Positions 62,577-64,000 of a DNA stretch of 64,000 nt are shown here, in pieces. The stretch comes from DASYQD01 sp036005845 (GTDB lineage: Bacteria; Acidobacteriota; Thermoanaerobaculia; Multivoradales; JAIOJS01). Within the stretch, counting starts at the first letter, position 1. Every line of letters begins with the position of its first letter. Location: the NCBI GenBank assembly GCA_036005845.1, contig DASYQD010000166.1:41078-105077 (forward strand), given 5' to 3'. The translations under genes and the position numbers were made by a program. The notes under the pieces are model-generated. The model did not search any database. It was not told the origin of the DNA and saw nothing but the letters and a program-made list of their open reading frames with translations.

Positions 62577-63937
62577 GCGCGCCACCGCCACCGGGCGTGC
62601 CGCTCACCGCCGAGTTGGTCGCCGGCGAGACGCCCGCCCCGCCGGCGGCCAGGCGCTTGCGCACCCGACGGTGGGCCGGGATCCTCTCCGCCTACTTTTC
62701 GACCCAGACGGTCGCGCAGCTCCTCGGCATCGCCGCCGGGCTCCTGTTCGTGCGCAACATGCCGATGCACGAGTTCGCCCTCTACACGCTGGCCAGCTCG
62801 GTCATCACCTTCTTCGCCTTCGCCACCGACCTCGGCAGCACCACCTCCCTCGTCCACTTCTACCGTCATGCGGCCGCGGCCGGCGACTTCGACCGCTACC
62901 TGGCGGCGGTGTTGTCGATGCGGCGCATCGCCTTCGCCATCGGCGCGCTGGTGGTGGCGGTGACGCTGCCCGCCGCGGCGCGCGCCAAAGGCTTCGCGCC
63001 GCTTCCCGTCACGCTCACCACGCTGGCCGTGATCACCGCCGTCGGCCTGCAGATCGTGGCCGCCGTGCGGCAGCTCGTGCTGCGACTGGAAGGCAGGTTC
63101 GGGCGGTCGTATCGGGCCGACCTCAGCGGCGCCGGGGTGCGCCTCGCCCTCGCGGCGTTGCTGGTCGTCACGGCGACGTTGCGGGCGTGGATCGGGGTGC
63201 TCACCGCGGCCGCCGCCTCGGCAGCGATCGCCTGGCTGGCTCGCCAGCCGCACGCGGGCGCCAGCGCCACCGCCGAGCAGGTGAAGCCCTATCGGCGGGC
63301 GGTGCTGCGCTATCTCCTGCCGACGTTGCCCAGCGCGCTCTACTTCTCGGTACAGGGCCCGATGGTGGTGTGGCTCGCCGCCACCTTCGGCGCTTCGCGC
63401 AACATCGCCGAGGTCGGCGCGCTCACCCGGCTCGGCCTCCTGGTGGGGATCTTCTCGGGCCTCACCGGCATCGTCTTCCTGCCGCGGCTGGCGCGCATCC
63501 ACGACGAGCGCATCTACCGAGCCCGCGTCTTGCAGTTCGGCAGCCTGCACCTCCTGCTGGCCTCGGCACTGCTGCTCGCCGCCTGGGCGGCCCCCGGACC
63601 GTTCCTGTGGCTGGTCGGGCCGCACTACGCCGGCCTCCACCGCGAGCTGCTGCTGGTGGTCGCGGGCTCCGGCCTCACTCTGCTGGGCGGTTACCTGGTG
63701 AGCGTCAACCTCGCCCGCTGTTGGACGCGTTGGGAGACCGCCGCCGTGGCGATCCTCTTCATCTGCCAGGTTGTGGCCGTGGCGACGCTGCCGATGTCGA
63801 CCACGATCGGCGTGCTGACCTTCAACCTGCTGAGCGCCAGCGTCGGACTGCTCCTGCAGCTTGCCGTCGCCACGACCGGCTTCCTGCGACCGGGCTGGGT
63901 GTTGTGGAAGATCGCACCGATCTCCCCCGCAAGCTGA
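62573..63937 (+). CDS. Polysaccharide flippase (MATE/PST family)
   Basis: A 454-residue membrane protein with 12-14 hydrophobic helices, in the style of Wzx/PST oligosaccharide flippases: 'YFSTQTVAQLLGIAAGLLFVRNM', 'YTLASSVITFFAFATDLGSTTSLVHFYRHA', 'LPTLPSALYFSVQGPMVVWLAATFG' and 'SGLTLLGGYLVSVNLARC'. It should move a lipid-linked repeat unit across the inner membrane. GTG 62573 overlaps the asnB stop. Its end overlaps the start of the methyltransferase gene by 34 bases. Confidence 0.85.
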   Translation: MSAPPPPGVPLTAELVAGETPAPPAARRLRTRRWAGILSAYFSTQTVAQLLGIAAGLLFVRNMPMHEFALYTLASSVITFFAFATDLGSTTSLVHFYRHAAAAGDFDRYLAAVLSMRRIAFAIGALVVAVTLPAAARAKGFAPLPVTLTTLAVITAVGLQIVAAVRQLVLRLEGRFGRSYRADLSGAGVRLALAALLVVTATLRAWIGVLTAAAASAAIAWLARQPHAGASATAEQVKPYRRAVLRYLLPTLPSALYFSVQGPMVVWLAATFGASRNIAEVGALTRLGLLVGIFSGLTGIVFLPRLARIHDERIYRARVLQFGSLHLLLASALLLAAWAAPGPFLWLVGPHYAGLHRELLLVVAGSGLTLLGGYLVSVNLARCWTRWETAAVAILFICQVVAVATLPMSTTIGVLTFNLLSASVGLLLQLAVATTGFLRPGWVLWKIAPISPAS

Positions 63938-64000
63938 ACCTGGGAGCCGGCATGCAGCCGCGCCAGGATTGTTGGAACGTCGACCTGCGCGGCGATCCCG
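63904..64000 (+). CDS. SAM-dependent methyltransferase, 5' end
   Basis: Only about 32 residues are in the window. From GTG 63904 the frame gives 'EDRTDLPRKLNLGAGMQPRQ' and then 'CWNVDLRGDP'. 'RKLNLGAG' followed by 'WNVDL' is a typical start of class I methyltransferases of polysaccharide loci, where 'LNLGxG' binds SAM. The ATG at 63952 would cut through that motif, so the upstream GTG is preferred despite a 34-base overlap with the flippase gene. Confidence 0.65.
   Translation, partial: MEDRTDLPRKLNLGAGMQPRQDCWNVDLRGDP

Overview
This is a very GC-rich, gene-dense window from a diderm bacterium. Evidence for an outer membrane is a TonB-dependent receptor, an outer-membrane beta-barrel protein, a MacA-type efflux adaptor and several lipoproteins. 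The best guess is Acidobacteriota, possibly class Thermoanaerobaculia. The main pointers are a secreted VWFA-related protein of the acidobacterial type (25977-27695), a DUF4388/TPR protein, and an efflux operon that carries its own NtrC-type two-component system. No rRNA, tRNA, phage, IS or CRISPR locus was seen, and no stretch over 300 bases lacks a gene.

Region 1 (1-15.7 kb) is an alpha-glucan/trehalose locus. It holds the 3' end of glgE, a trehalose synthase-maltokinase fusion, glgB, glgX and a GH13 alpha-glucosidase. Together these give the GlgE route (trehalose to maltose to maltose-1-phosphate to linear glucan to branched glucan) plus debranching and breakdown. It is interrupted at 3.7-9.4 kb by a nucleotidyltransferase toxin-antitoxin-like pair and by four genes of unknown joint function: an SDR, an aminotransferase with an added beta-sandwich domain, an aldo/keto reductase without two of its usual catalytic residues, and a radical SAM protein with an unusual cysteine motif.

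Region 2 (15.7-31 kb) holds a phospholipase-D-type enzyme, a small lipoprotein, an anion permease and a six-gene operon on the minus strand (adaptor, ATPase, two permeases, sigma-54 activator, histidine kinase). A well-matched sigma-54 promoter and two tandem upstream operator sites precede that operon. The VWFA protein, a KirBac-type potassium channel and a TPP enzyme follow.

Region 3 (31-54 kb) is mostly housekeeping and single genes: thioesterase, aminotransferase, MgtC/DUF4010 membrane protein, a HepT/MntA toxin-antitoxin pair, acyltransferase, cupin, a TonB receptor with a Fur-box-like site, M61 peptidase, phosphodiester glycosidase, DUF4388 protein, truD, a hybrid histidine kinase, a UbiD-family decarboxylase and a polytopic membrane protein. 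A second nucleotidyltransferase pair lies at 53.3-54.0 kb. Two palindromic repeats sit in intergenic gaps.

Region 4 (54 kb to the end) looks like the start of a surface-polysaccharide locus: a sulfatase-fold lipoprotein, a beta-barrel, a PAPS-forming sulfurylase/APS kinase, a NusG-like antiterminator, a glycosyltransferase, an AsnB-type amidotransferase, a flippase and the start of a methyltransferase. The PAPS enzyme suggests, but does not prove, a sulfated polymer.

Many adjacent genes are joined by 4-bp GTGA or TTGA stop/start overlaps. Start codons were chosen by reading frame, ribosome-binding sites, overlaps and, in one case, a promoter position. All functional calls rest on motif recognition by eye, without database searches.
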